Below are positions 1 to 8,571 of a stretch of DNA of 33,559 nt, in pieces. The stretch comes from Actinomycetes bacterium. Its GTDB lineage: Bacteria > Actinomycetota > Actinomycetes > Propionibacteriales > Nocardioidaceae. The position numbers were made by a program, and so were the translations under genes. The first letter of the stretch is position 1. Each line of letters begins with the position of its first letter. The notes below the pieces were generated by a model that worked only from the letters and a program-made list of their open reading frames with translations, was not told the origin of the DNA and ran no database searches. The DNA lies in contig JAUILS010000010.1 of the NCBI GenBank assembly GCA_030432975.1, forward strand, positions 1-33,559. Direction: 5' to 3'.

Positions 1-1
1 C

Positions 2-913
2 AGCGCCTCGATGACGATCCAGCACGCCAAGTGGCTCCAGGAGGCCGAGCGGCTCGCCTGGCGGGCCAAGGTGCCCAGCCTCAACGTGCTGCTCACCTCG
101 ACGGCCTGGCGCAACGACCACAACGGCTTCAGCCACCAGGGCCCCGGGCTGATCCAGAACGTCCTCAACATCCGCGGCACCATCGGGCGGATCTACCTCC
201 CGCCGGACGCCAACAGCCTGCTGTCCGTCGCCGACCACTGCCTGCGCTCGCGGTCCTACGTCAACCTCGTGGTCATCGACAAGCAGCCGCAGCCGCAGTG
301 GCTCGCCATCGAGGAGGCCGAGGAGCACTGCGCCCGCGGGGCCGGGGTGTGGGAGTGGGCGGGCACCGACGACGGGTCGGCGGACCCCGACATCGTGCTG
401 GCCTGCGCCGGCGACGTCGTCACCCAGGAGACGGTCGCCGCCGCGCAGATCCTGCGGGAGAAGATCCCGCAGCTGCGCACCCGCGTGGTCAACGTCGTCG
501 ACCTGATGGGGCTGACCCGGCCGCGCGACCACCCGCACGGCATGAGCGAGACGCTGTTCAACGAGCTCTTCACCGACAGCGTGGACGTCATCTTCGCCTT
601 CCACGGCTATCCGGGCGCGGTGCACCAGCTGATGCACGGCCGCCCCGACGCCGACCGCTTCCGCGCGCGCGGCTTCGTCGAGGAGGGCACCACGACGACG
701 CCCTTCGACATGGTGGTGCGCAACCAGGTCTCGCGCTACCACCTGGTCATGGACGCCCTCAACAACGCCGGCCGCACCCCGCCGGGGGCCGCGGACCTGA
801 TGGCGTGGTGCGAGGCGAAGCTGGCGGCCCACGAGGCCTACATCGTCGAGCACCTCGAGGACCTGCCCGAGGTCCGTGACTGGACGCTGGACCGGCCGAT
901 CGAGGAGGCGTGA
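2..913 (+). CDS. xfp: Phosphoketolase (Xfp), C-terminal part, 5' end outside window
   Basis: The enzyme cleaves xylulose-5-phosphate and/or fructose-6-phosphate with phosphate to give acetyl-phosphate plus a shorter sugar phosphate, using thiamine diphosphate; it is cytosolic. Only the last 300 or so of about 800 residues are present. The frame is open back to base 2 and reads SASMTIQHAKWLQEAERLAW, so the ATG at 11 is internal and not a true start. Recognisable family stretches are STAWRNDHNGFSHQGPG, the LPPDANSLLSVADHCL segment, VINVVD-like RVVNVVDLMGL, FAFHGYPGAVHQLMHGR and the GTTTTPFDMVVRN end block. The stop codon overlaps the GTG of the acetate kinase by 4 bases, so the two are co-translated. 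Together they form the acetyl-phosphate branch (bifid-type shunt) that yields ATP and acetate. Which sugar phosphate is preferred cannot be told from the C-terminus. Confidence 0.95.
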   Translation, partial: SASMTIQHAKWLQEAERLAWRAKVPSLNVLLTSTAWRNDHNGFSHQGPGLIQNVLNIRGTIGRIYLPPDANSLLSVADHCLRSRSYVNLVVIDKQPQPQWLAIEEAEEHCARGAGVWEWAGTDDGSADPDIVLACAGDVVTQETVAAAQILREKIPQLRTRVVNVVDLMGLTRPRDHPHGMSETLFNELFTDSVDVIFAFHGYPGAVHQLMHGRPDADRFRARGFVEEGTTTTPFDMVVRNQVSRYHLVMDALNNAGRTPPGAADLMAWCEAKLAAHEAYIVEHLEDLPEVRDWTLDRPIEEA

Positions 914-2115
914 GCGGGGCGTCGGTCCGGCCGGAGCCGCCACCCTGGGTGCTCGCGGTCAACGGCGGCAGCTCGACGCTGAAGGCGGCCGTGGTGGACC
1001 CCGGATCCGGCCAGCGCCGGCTCACGGCGTACGCCGAGGCCGAGGCGGGCCGTCTGCAGATGCGGCGCGGCGACGAGGTCGAGGAGCGCTCGCTCGACGG
1101 CCGCGACCAGGCCGGGCTCGTGACCGCACTCGTCGCCGCGCTCCGCGACGACGAGCGGTCGGACCTGGTCGCGGTGGCGCACCGGCTGGTGCACGGCGGC
1201 GCGCTGGTGCGCGAGCACGCCGTCGTCGACGGCCAGGTGCGGGCAGCGCTCGCGCAGGCGGCGGAGCTGGCGCCGCTGCACGTGCCTGCCGCGCTGGGGG
1301 CGCTCGACGCGGCTCGGACGGCGCTGCCGGACCTGCCGCACGTCGTCGCGCTCGACACGGCCTTCCACCGCGACCTGCCGGAGGTGGCGTTCCGCTACGC
1401 CGTCCCGGAGCGTTGGTACGCCGACCTCGGCGTCCGCCGCTACGGCTTCCACGGGCTCAGCCACCAGTCCGTGTCCGAGCAAGCCTCGGCGCGGCTGGGG
1501 CGGCCGTCGGACTCGCTGCGGCTGGTGACGGTGCACCTCGGCAACGGCTGCAGCGCCGCTGCGGTGCATGCGGGTCGCTCGGTCGACACCACGATGGGCT
1601 TCACCCCGCTCGAAGGCCTGGTGATGGGCACCCGCAGCGGCGACATCGACCCCGGCGTGCTCGGCTTCGTCGCCGAGCGCACCGGGACCGGGCTCGACGA
1701 GCTCCTCCGGACGCTCAACCACGAGTCCGGGCTGCTGGGGCTGTCCGGCCTCAGCCACGACGTGCGGGTGCTGACCGAGGCGGAGGCCGGGGGCTCGGCC
1801 GCGGCGAGGCTGGCGCTCGACGTCTACTGCTACCGCGCCGCCCAGGCGGTGGCGGCGATGGCGGTGCCGCTCGGCGGCCTCGACGCCCTGGTGTTCACGG
1901 GAGGGGTGGGCGAGCACTCCGCACGGGCGCGGGCCGGGGTGGTCGGGTGGCTGGGCCAGCTGGCGCTCGTCATCGACGAGGAGCGCAACGCCGCGCACGG
2001 CGAGGGCACCGGCGGTCGGGTCAGCCCGCCGGGCGACGGCTCGCCCTCGGTGTGGGTCGTCCCGACCGACGAGGAGCTGGTGATGGCCCGGGTCGCCGCC
2101 GCCTTGGTCGGGTGA
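910..2115 (+). CDS. ackA: Acetate kinase
   Basis: Transfers phosphate between acetyl-phosphate and ADP to give acetate and ATP; cytosolic, member of the ASKHA superfamily. At 401 residues it is of normal family length. The first phosphate-binding signature is NGGSSTLK at residues 18-25 (usual form N-S-G-S-S-S-L-K). Later come ALDTAFH with the catalytic Asp, YGFHGLSH (signature 2), HLGNG, GLVMGTRSGDIDPG and VFTGGVGEHS. The family's FTGGIGEN is slightly altered here, but the Glu is kept. The GTG start at 910 lies within the phosphoketolase stop (GTGA overlap), implying translational coupling. The product of the upstream enzyme is the substrate of this one, which supports the assignment. The N-terminal 12 residues are a short extension. 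Confidence 0.96.
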   Translation: MSGASVRPEPPPWVLAVNGGSSTLKAAVVDPGSGQRRLTAYAEAEAGRLQMRRGDEVEERSLDGRDQAGLVTALVAALRDDERSDLVAVAHRLVHGGALVREHAVVDGQVRAALAQAAELAPLHVPAALGALDAARTALPDLPHVVALDTAFHRDLPEVAFRYAVPERWYADLGVRRYGFHGLSHQSVSEQASARLGRPSDSLRLVTVHLGNGCSAAAVHAGRSVDTTMGFTPLEGLVMGTRSGDIDPGVLGFVAERTGTGLDELLRTLNHESGLLGLSGLSHDVRVLTEAEAGGSAAARLALDVYCYRAAQAVAAMAVPLGGLDALVFTGGVGEHSARARAGVVGWLGQLALVIDEERNAAHGEGTGGRVSPPGDGSPSVWVVPTDEELVMARVAAALVG

Positions 2116-2152
2116 AGGAGCGTCGAGGAACCTCCCGTCGACTCGCCAGAAT

Positions 2153-2170
2153 TACTAGGACGTCCTAGTA
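2153..2170. promoter_or_regulatory. 18-bp perfect palindrome, probable operator of icmF
   Basis: TACTAGGACGTCCTAGTA is a perfect inverted repeat without spacer, ending 8 bases before the icmF ATG. Its right half contains TAGTAT (2166-2171), a fair -10 element, so a bound dimer would block RNA polymerase. Such spacer-less dyads over the -10 are typical of TetR-family repressors in acyl-CoA metabolism; no such regulator gene is in the window. The identity of the binding protein is inference. Confidence 0.6.
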
Positions 2171-2178
2171 TTGGCGGC
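2166..2178 (+). promoter_or_regulatory. Predicted -10 box of a leaderless icmF promoter
   Basis: TAGTAT followed by seven bases and the ATG at 2179 puts the expected transcription start on or next to the A of the start codon. There is no convincing Shine-Dalgarno sequence in front of the ATG. Leaderless mRNAs of this TANNNT-N6/7-ATG form are common in Actinobacteria. No clear -35 box is visible. Confidence 0.45.
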
Positions 2179-5100
2179 ATGCCCTCCTCGGATCTCCACG
2201 TCCCCACGCACCCGGTGCGCTTCGTCACCGCGGCCAGCCTCTTCGACGGCCACGACGCCTCGATCAACATCATGCGGCGGATCCTGCAGAGCCAGGGCGC
2301 CGAGGTGGTCCACCTGGGTCACAACCGGTCGGTGCAGGAGGTGGTCGACGCGGCGCTCGAGGAGGACGCGCAGGGCGTCGCCGTGTCGTCGTACCAGGGC
2401 GGGCACGTGGAGTACTTCACCTATCTCTCCGAGCGGCTGGCCGAGGCAGGAGCCGGACACGTCCGGGTCTTCGGCGGTGGCGGCGGCGTGATCGTGCCCG
2501 ACGAGATCGCCCGGTTGCGTGAGGGCGGGGTCACGATCTTCTCCCCCGAGGACGGCCAGCGGCTGGGGCTGGCGGCGATGGTCAACACGATGGTCGAGGC
2601 CTGCGACGTCGACCTGTGGGAGCAGGGCGCGGTCACGGCCGAGCAGGTGCTCTCCGGCGACCGGGCCGCGCTGGCGCGGGCGATCACGGGCGCCGAGCTC
2701 GGCCGGCTCGACGACGCCTTCCTCGACGACGTACGCCGTGCCGCAGCGGCGCGGCAGGTGCCGGTGCTCGGCCTGACCGGCACCGGCGGCTCCGGCAAGT
2801 CGTCGCTGACCGACGAGCTGGTCCGCCGCTTCCGCACCGACCAGCAGGACAAGCTCCGCATCGGCGTGATCGCGATCGACCCGACCCGCCGCAAGGGCGG
2901 CGGCGCGCTGCTGGGCGACCGGATCCGGATGAACTCCCTCGACGGCGACCGCGCGCTCTTCCGTAGCCTGGCCACGCGTGGCGCCCACGAGCTGCCGGCC
3001 TGCCTCGACGACGTGATCGCGCTGCTGAAGGCCGCGGGCCACGACCTGGTGGTCGTCGAGACCCCCGGCATCGGCCAGGGCGACGCCGCGATCGTGCCGC
3101 ACGTCGACGTCAGCCTCTATGTCATGACGCCGGAGTACGGCGCCGCCTCGCAGCTGGAGAAGATCGACATGCTCGACTTCGCCGACGTGGTCGCGATCAA
3201 CAAGTTCGAGCGGCGCGGCGCCGCCGACGCGATGCGCGACGTCGGCCGCCAGCTGGTCCGCAACCGCGAGGCGTTCGGCAAGGCTCCTGCGGACATGCCC
3301 GTGTTCGGCACCTCCGCGGCGACGTTCAACGACGACGGCGTCACCGCGCTCTACCAGCACCTGCGCGGGCTGCTCGGCGGGCACGGGCTGGCCGCCGACG
3401 AGGGCGTGCTCCCCCACGTCGATGTCCGGCACTCCTCCGGCATCACCGAGGTCGTGCCGCCCACCCGGGTCCGCTACCTCGCCGAGATCTCCGAGACGGT
3501 CCGCGGCTACCACGCCGACACCGCACGCCTGGCCGAGGAGGCGCGGCGGGTGCAGCGGCTCGACGCGGTCGCCGCGGAGCTGCGCGAGGGCGACGCCGGT
3601 GACGTGCCGGCGCTGCTCGAGCAGGCCCGAGCCGACCTCGACCCCGACACGGCCGCCCTGCTCGAGCGGTGGCCGGCCGTGGTGGAGTCCTACTCCGGCG
3701 ACGAGCAGGTCGTCACCGTCCGTGGCCGCGAGATCCACACGCCGCTGACTCGCGAGACGCTGTCGGGCAACACCGTCCCGCGCGTCGCGCTGCCAGCGTA
3801 CGCCGACCACGGCGAGCTGGTCTCCTTCCTCCGCCGGGAGAACCTGCCCGGCCACTTCCCCTTCACCGCCGGCGTCTTCGCGTTCAAGCGCGACACCGAG
3901 GACCCCGCCCGGATGTTCGCCGGCGAGGGCGACCCGTTCCGCACCAACCGGCGCTTCAAGCTCCTCTCCGAGCACTCCGAGGCGAAGCGTCTCTCGACGG
4001 CGTTCGACTCGGTCACGCTCTACGGCCGCGACCCCGACCCGCGGCCCGACATCTACGGCAAGGTCGGCACCTCCGGCGTCTCCGTCGCGACGCTCGACGA
4101 CATGAAGGCGCTCTACGACGGCTTCGACCTCGTCTCGCCGTCGACCTCGGTGTCGATGACCATCAACGGCCCCGCCCCGACCGTGCTGGCGTTCTTCCTC
4201 AACACGGCCATCGACCAGCAGGTCGACGCGTTCCGCGAGCGCGAGGGCCGCGAGCCCACCGACGAGGAGCGGGCCGAGGTGACGTCGTACGCTCTCCGGT
4301 CCGTGCGCGGCACCGTGCAGGCCGACATCCTCAAGGAGGACCAGGGCCAGAACACCTGCCTGTTCTCCACGGACTTCTCCCTGAAGATGATGGGCGACAT
4401 CCAGGAGTGGTTCATCGAGCAGGGGGTGCGCAACTTCTACTCCGTGTCGATCTCCGGCTACCACATCGCCGAGGCCGGGGCGAACCCCATCAGCCAGCTC
4501 GCGTTCACCCTCGCCAACGGGTTCACCTACGTCGAGTCCTACCTCGCGCGCGGCATGGACATCGACGACTTCGCCCCCAACCTGTCCTTCTTCTTCTCCA
4601 ACGGCATGGACCCGGAGTACTCCGTGATCGGCCGCGTGGCCCGGCGGATCTGGGCAGTCGCGATGCGCGACAAGTACGGCGCCTCCGAGCGGTCGCAGAA
4701 GCTGAAGTACCACGTCCAGACCTCGGGCCGGTCGCTGCACGCCCAGGAGATGGACTTCAACGACATCCGCACCACCCTGCAGGCACTGATCGCGATCTAC
4801 GACAACGCCAACTCCCTGCACACCAACGCCTTCGACGAGGCCGTGACCACGCCGTCAGCGGAGTCGGTGCGCCGGGCGCTGGCGATCCAGCTGATCATCA
4901 ACCGCGAGTGGGGTCTGGCGATGAACGAGAACCCGCTCCAGGGGTCGTTCGTCATCGACCAGCTCACCGACCTCGTCGAGGAGGCGGTGCTCGCGGAGTT
5001 CGACCGGATCACCGAGCGCGGCGGCGTGCTCGGCGCGATGGAGACCGGCTACCAGCGCGGCCGGATCCAGGACGAGTCGATGCTCTATGAGCAGCGCAAG

Positions 5101-5403
5101 CACGACGGCTCGCTGCCGATCATCGGCGTCAACACCTTCCTCGCCGAGGGCCGCGAGGCGCCGCCGGTCGTCGAGCTCGCCCGGGCCACCGAGGAGGAGA
5201 AGGCCTCCCAGCTGGCCCGCGTGCGCGCCTTCCGGGAGACGCACCGGTCGGAGGCCGAGGCCGCGCTCGCGCGGCTGAAGGACGCCGCCGTCGCGGGCGA
5301 CAACGTCTTCGCCGTCCTCATGGACGCCGCCCGCGTCTGCTCGCTGGGCCAGGTCACCGAGGCGTTCTTCGAGGTCGGCGGGGCCTACCGGCGCAACGTC
5401 TGA
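2179..5403 (+). CDS. icmF: Fused isobutyryl-CoA mutase with GTPase chaperone (IcmF)
   Basis: Adenosylcobalamin-dependent interconversion of isobutyryl-CoA and n-butyryl-CoA (and related acyl-CoAs), with a built-in G-protein that loads and protects the cofactor. The 1074 residues match the IcmF length. Order of domains: B12-binding domain about 12-145 with the cobalt-ligand region FDGHDAS at 22-28 and GGGGGVIVP; MeaB-like GTPase about 195-410 with P-loop GTGGSGKS at 201-208, DPTRRKGGGALLGDRIRMN, ETPGIGQGD and NKFERRGA; linker; mutase barrel about 540-1074 with STSVSMTINGPAPTVLAFF, RGTVQADILKEDQGQNTC and SGYHIAEAGANP. This B12-GTPase-mutase order separates IcmF from two-subunit methylmalonyl-CoA mutases and from separate MeaB. 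It probably serves valine or branched-chain acid breakdown. It starts 63 bases after ackA behind its own operator, so it is likely a separate transcript. Confidence 0.95.
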   Translation: MPSSDLHVPTHPVRFVTAASLFDGHDASINIMRRILQSQGAEVVHLGHNRSVQEVVDAALEEDAQGVAVSSYQGGHVEYFTYLSERLAEAGAGHVRVFGGGGGVIVPDEIARLREGGVTIFSPEDGQRLGLAAMVNTMVEACDVDLWEQGAVTAEQVLSGDRAALARAITGAELGRLDDAFLDDVRRAAAARQVPVLGLTGTGGSGKSSLTDELVRRFRTDQQDKLRIGVIAIDPTRRKGGGALLGDRIRMNSLDGDRALFRSLATRGAHELPACLDDVIALLKAAGHDLVVVETPGIGQGDAAIVPHVDVSLYVMTPEYGAASQLEKIDMLDFADVVAINKFERRGAADAMRDVGRQLVRNREAFGKAPADMPVFGTSAATFNDDGVTALYQHLRGLLGGHGLAADEGVLPHVDVRHSSGITEVVPPTRVRYLAEISETVRGYHADTARLAEEARRVQRLDAVAAELREGDAGDVPALLEQARADLDPDTAALLERWPAVVESYSGDEQVVTVRGREIHTPLTRETLSGNTVPRVALPAYADHGELVSFLRRENLPGHFPFTAGVFAFKRDTEDPARMFAGEGDPFRTNRRFKLLSEHSEAKRLSTAFDSVTLYGRDPDPRPDIYGKVGTSGVSVATLDDMKALYDGFDLVSPSTSVSMTINGPAPTVLAFFLNTAIDQQVDAFREREGREPTDEERAEVTSYALRSVRGTVQADILKEDQGQNTCLFSTDFSLKMMGDIQEWFIEQGVRNFYSVSISGYHIAEAGANPISQLAFTLANGFTYVESYLARGMDIDDFAPNLSFFFSNGMDPEYSVIGRVARRIWAVAMRDKYGASERSQKLKYHVQTSGRSLHAQEMDFNDIRTTLQALIAIYDNANSLHTNAFDEAVTTPSAESVRRALAIQLIINREWGLAMNENPLQGSFVIDQLTDLVEEAVLAEFDRITERGGVLGAMETGYQRGRIQDESMLYEQRKHDGSLPIIGVNTFLAEGREAPPVVELARATEEEKASQLARVRAFRETHRSEAEAALARLKDAAVAGDNVFAVLMDAARVCSLGQVTEAFFEVGGAYRRNV

Positions 5404-5419
5404 GGCTTGCGTCATTTCC

Positions 5420-5441
5420 TGTTGTTTGGGTCCAAACAGCA
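5420..5441. terminator. Hairpin between convergent icmF and beta-helix gene
   Basis: Ten-pair stem with one possible G-U pair; the core is TGTTTGG (5423-5429) and CCAAACA (5432-5438) around a two-base loop. It begins 17 bases after the icmF stop and about 86 bases beyond the 3' end of the minus-strand gene. There is no U-tract, so termination efficiency is uncertain. It is much more AT-rich than its surroundings. Confidence 0.45.
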
Positions 5442-5527
5442 ACAATCCGGCCCCGTGGGCTGTCGTTTCTGCCCATTCGGGACCGCGCGGGGGCCGCCCG
5501 TCGACGCGCCCGCGGACCTCGACAGCC

Positions 5528-7624
5528 TCAGGAGACCGGCTCGGCCTCCGGGGCGGACACGGCCTCCGCCGGGGAGGTACGCCGGCGCGGCCGGACCACG
5601 ATGCCGATGAGCGCGGCGATCACCCAGACGTACTCCGCGAGCACCCGCACCAGGGCCGGCGAGACCGGGATCCACGGGATCATCAGCAGGCCACGGTCCA
5701 CGGCCCCGGCCAGCGCGGCCACGCCGATCAGCAGCGTCAGCACCGCGGTCTTGCGCGACAGCCCACGCCACAGGGACGCCCCGGCCACCAGCCACCCCAC
5801 GCCGGCGAGGGCCAGGCCCACCGCATCCACCCACGGCGAGGTGAGCCAGGCGCCCACGACGATGACGCCCATCCCGAGCCCCACCAGCGCGACGGGCAGC
5901 AGCCGCGGGCCGCGGCCGCGCCGCAGCAGGAGACCGGCCAGCAGCACGGTCAGCACCAGGCCCTCGCCGATCGCCCAGCGGACCTCGACCCGCTCGAAGC
6001 CGGTCGCCCCGTAGGCGCCCCACCAGTCGCAGGTGGCCGGCATCGAGCCGCCCTGCAGGCTGTAGCCCGAGCAGACGTACATCTTCAGTGTCGCCGCCGG
6101 CTCGCCGACGTAGCGGCGCGCGGCGGTGGCCGCGGGCAGGTCGTCCCCACCACACGCGGGCAGCGACACCGCGATGTTCGACGACACCTCGACGCTGTCG
6201 TCGGCCGTCGTCCAGCAGCTCGCGACGCCTTGGCCGTCCCACCAGTAGTCGACGCCGTTCGGCGCGGCCTCGCCGTTCTCGCTGACCCCCATGTGGTTGC
6301 CGAGGTAGCGGTTGTGGTGGGAGGTGTCGAACTGCTCGGCGAGCCCGGTCTCCGCGCGCACGAAGCCCGGCACCCAGCTGGTGACGAAGCCGGCGAGCTC
6401 GTTGCCATAGACGTGGTTGTCGCGCCAGACGTTGTAGTTGCCGCCGGGGTTGATCACGCCCGCCCCCACCGGCACGCCCACCACGGGACAGACGACGCCG
6501 TCCTCGTAGCCGCGCTCGGCGTAGGGCTTCTGGCAGGTGCCGTCGACGAAGTACTGGTAGTAGTCCTCGTTGTTGTCGGCGATGACGTTGTTCTCGAACA
6601 GCGCGTGGTTCTGCGGCATCCCCGGATGGTCGGGGAAGGCGCTGTCGGTGGAGACGCCCGTGGAGTTGTTGGTGAAGACGCTGTCGTGCACCCACACCGA
6701 GTCACCGGCGGTGCCGGAGTAGCCCAGCATGTTGTGGTGGCCGTAGCTGTTGCGGATCTCCACGGCGTAGCGCGGGACGTCGTACCCGCGCTCGGCGTTG
6801 ATGTTCGAGGCGGCGCCGGGATAGAACGCCGAGTCGCCGTTGCCGTAGCCCTCGGCCTCGGTGTAGAGCCCGTGGTCGACGGCGAAGGTGAGGAAGCCGT
6901 ACTCGTCGTTCCACCGACCGACGGACCTCTCGATGACGAACCCGTCGGTCTCCATGATGTAGACGGCGTTGAACTGGCTGCGCTGCACCGTGATGTTGCG
7001 GAGGTAGAACCCGTCGGCGTTGTCGGCGCGGAGCACGTTGAGCTTCTCGAACTGTCCGTCGAGCACGACGTCGCCCGGCTCGGCGCCGGTGCCCTCGATC
7101 TGCAGGCCGTCGATGTTGAAGATGCCGACGAGGTTCTGGTTGTGCGGGCACTGGATCTGCTGCTCGAGGGTGAGCACCTCGTACTGGTACAGCTCGGAGG
7201 TGCGCAGCCCGACCAGGTCGGCGCACTCGCCGGTGGCCGGCTCGAGGCTCGGCAGCTCCTGGTAGAGCCCGGGCAGCATCTTGATCGTCTGGCCGGCGCC
7301 GGTCACCGCGTCGACCGCGGCCTGCAGGTCGCGGTAGCCGTCGTCCTGGCACTCCCGGAAGAGCCGCAGGTTCTCGGCCTTGAGGTCGCTCGGGAACGCC
7401 GCGATCCGCTCGGCGAAGTCCGCCCGGTCGGTCTTGCAGACCAGCAGCGCGTCGTCGGTCTCGCGGTACGCCGGCACCGAGCCGCTCCCGTCGAGCTCGC
7501 GGGTCGGCCGCTCGTCGTGGGCGGCCGCGGGGCCGGACGCGCCGACCACGAGGACACCGGTGACGACCCCGGTCAGGACGGCGGCGGCCGCGGCGCGCCA
7601 ACCGACGCCTCGCTGAGTGCTCAC
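5528..7624 (-). CDS. Secreted right-handed beta-helix protein with C-terminal membrane segments
   Basis: 698 residues. An N-terminal signal peptide (hydrophobic about 11-28, likely cut after GPAAA before HDERP) is followed by a large extracellular domain. That domain has repeats typical of parallel beta-helices: GFYLRNITVQRSQFNAVYIMETDGFVIERS, YAVEIRNSYGHHNMLGYSGT, VWVHDSVFTNNSTGVST and NHALFENNVIADNNEDYYQY. The last 160 residues contain about four hydrophobic helices (WAIGEGLVLTVLLAGLLL, LLPVALVGLGMGVIVVGAWL, LALAGVGWLVAGASL, VWVIAALIGIVV), ending in an Arg-rich cytosolic tail. The helix repeats suggest a pectate-lyase-like or carbohydrate-binding surface fold, but no catalytic set could be assigned. 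Several Cys in the ectodomain (CKTD, CQDDG, GECADL, QCPHN) may form disulfides. Start is the GTG at 7624. Function unknown. Confidence 0.85.
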   Translation of the reverse strand: MSTQRGVGWRAAAAAVLTGVVTGVLVVGASGPAAAHDERPTRELDGSGSVPAYRETDDALLVCKTDRADFAERIAAFPSDLKAENLRLFRECQDDGYRDLQAAVDAVTGAGQTIKMLPGLYQELPSLEPATGECADLVGLRTSELYQYEVLTLEQQIQCPHNQNLVGIFNIDGLQIEGTGAEPGDVVLDGQFEKLNVLRADNADGFYLRNITVQRSQFNAVYIMETDGFVIERSVGRWNDEYGFLTFAVDHGLYTEAEGYGNGDSAFYPGAASNINAERGYDVPRYAVEIRNSYGHHNMLGYSGTAGDSVWVHDSVFTNNSTGVSTDSAFPDHPGMPQNHALFENNVIADNNEDYYQYFVDGTCQKPYAERGYEDGVVCPVVGVPVGAGVINPGGNYNVWRDNHVYGNELAGFVTSWVPGFVRAETGLAEQFDTSHHNRYLGNHMGVSENGEAAPNGVDYWWDGQGVASCWTTADDSVEVSSNIAVSLPACGGDDLPAATAARRYVGEPAATLKMYVCSGYSLQGGSMPATCDWWGAYGATGFERVEVRWAIGEGLVLTVLLAGLLLRRGRGPRLLPVALVGLGMGVIVVGAWLTSPWVDAVGLALAGVGWLVAGASLWRGLSRKTAVLTLLIGVAALAGAVDRGLLMIPWIPVSPALVRVLAEYVWVIAALIGIVVRPRRRTSPAEAVSAPEAEPVS

Positions 7625-7676
7625 AGCCGCACCCTAGTGACGAACCGCTCGGGGCGGAACGAACGCGCCGCGGCGC

Positions 7677-8510
7677 TCAGGGGCGTCGCGGGAACTGCGA
7701 GAAGTCCGGCTTCCGCTTGGCCTTGAACGCCTCGCGGCCCTCCTGCGCCTCCGCCTGACCGTAGAACAGCAGGTTGGCGTCGTGGGCGAGCTGCTGGATG
7801 CCGGCGTAGCCGTCCTCGTGGGCGTGGAACGACAGCTTCGACAGTCGCAGCGCCCACGGCGACAGCGCGAGCATCTCGCGGCACCACCGCAGGGTCTCGG
7901 CCTCCAGGTCGGCCAGCGGTACGACGGTGTTCACGAGCCCCATCGACAGCGCCTCCTGGGCGTCGTACTGCCGGCAGAGCATCCAGATCTCCTTGGCCTT
8001 CTTGGGCCCCACGAGGTCGGAGAGGATCGAGGCGCCGTAGCCGCCGTCGAACGAGCCGACCTTGGGCCCGACCTGGCCGAAGCGGGCGTTGTCGGCGGCG
8101 ATCGTGAGGTCGCACACCAGGTGCAGCACGTGGCCGCCGCCGATCGCCCAGCCCGCGACCATCGCGATGATCGGCTTGGGGCAGCGCCGCATCGCGACGT
8201 GCAGGTCGGTGACGTGGAAGCGGCCGGTGGCCGCCTCGTCGGTCTTGTAGCCCGAGTCGCCGCGCACCCGCTGGTCGCCGCCGGAGCAGAAGGCCTTCTC
8301 CCCCGCGCCCGTCAGGATGATCACGCCGACCGACTCGTCCTCCCGGGCGGTCATCAGCGCGTCGGACACCTCGATCAGCGTCTGCGGCCGGAAGGCGTTG
8401 TGCACCTCGGGGCGGTTGATGGTGATCTTGGCGATGCCGTCGGACGTCGTCTCGTAGACGATGTCGGTGTAGTCGCCGGAGGCCTGCCAGTCGGTCGCGG
8501 GGTCGGTCAT
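7677..8510 (-). CDS. menB: 1,4-dihydroxy-2-naphthoyl-CoA synthase
   Basis: Closes the second ring of the naphthoquinone in menaquinone synthesis (o-succinylbenzoyl-CoA to 1,4-dihydroxy-2-naphthoyl-CoA); cytosolic crotonase-fold enzyme. The 277 residues carry the MenB-specific stretches [55 protein letters not shown] and the C-terminal FSQFPRRP. The oxyanion-hole regions (FCSGGD and AIGGGH) and the SFDGGYG segment are intact. It lies alone here: no other men gene is in the window. The alpha/beta hydrolase gene upstream on the same strand ends 61 bases before it. No Shine-Dalgarno is visible; CACAAT six bases before the ATG may be the -10 of a leaderless transcript. Confidence 0.95.
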   Translation of the reverse strand: MTDPATDWQASGDYTDIVYETTSDGIAKITINRPEVHNAFRPQTLIEVSDALMTAREDESVGVIILTGAGEKAFCSGGDQRVRGDSGYKTDEAATGRFHVTDLHVAMRRCPKPIIAMVAGWAIGGGHVLHLVCDLTIAADNARFGQVGPKVGSFDGGYGASILSDLVGPKKAKEIWMLCRQYDAQEALSMGLVNTVVPLADLEAETLRWCREMLALSPWALRLSKLSFHAHEDGYAGIQQLAHDANLLFYGQAEAQEGREAFKAKRKPDFSQFPRRP

Positions 8511-8522
8511 GGGGCCATTGTG
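8511..8522 (-). promoter_or_regulatory. Possible leaderless -10 box for menB
   Basis: Read on the minus strand, CACAAT (8522-8517) is followed by GGCCCC and the menB ATG. The spacing fits a transcription start at the initiation codon, and no ribosome-binding site is present. The box departs from TANNNT at its first base and no -35 box is seen, so this is a weak call. Confidence 0.25.
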
Positions 8523-8571
8523 CCGGGGTGCCGCCAGCCGCTGCCCGCGTGGTGCCGGCCCCGTGCGTCGG

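Noticed and set aside
2116..2178. Cobalamin riboswitch upstream of the B12-dependent icmF
   Set aside because: Only 63 bases separate ackA from icmF, too short for a B12 riboswitch, and no B12-box was seen.
2155..4821. Long minus-strand open frame (888 codons) opposite icmF
   Set aside because: Antisense of a well-conserved gene; composition is typical of a GC-rich shadow frame.
5423..5438. TGTTTGG-CCAAACA dyad as an operator
   Set aside because: It lies between two convergent gene ends, where a terminator or processing role is more likely.
5426..7726. Plus-strand open frame opposite the beta-helix gene
   Set aside because: The minus-strand frame has a signal peptide, helix repeats and membrane segments; the plus frame is repetitive Val/Asp/His-rich shadow sequence.
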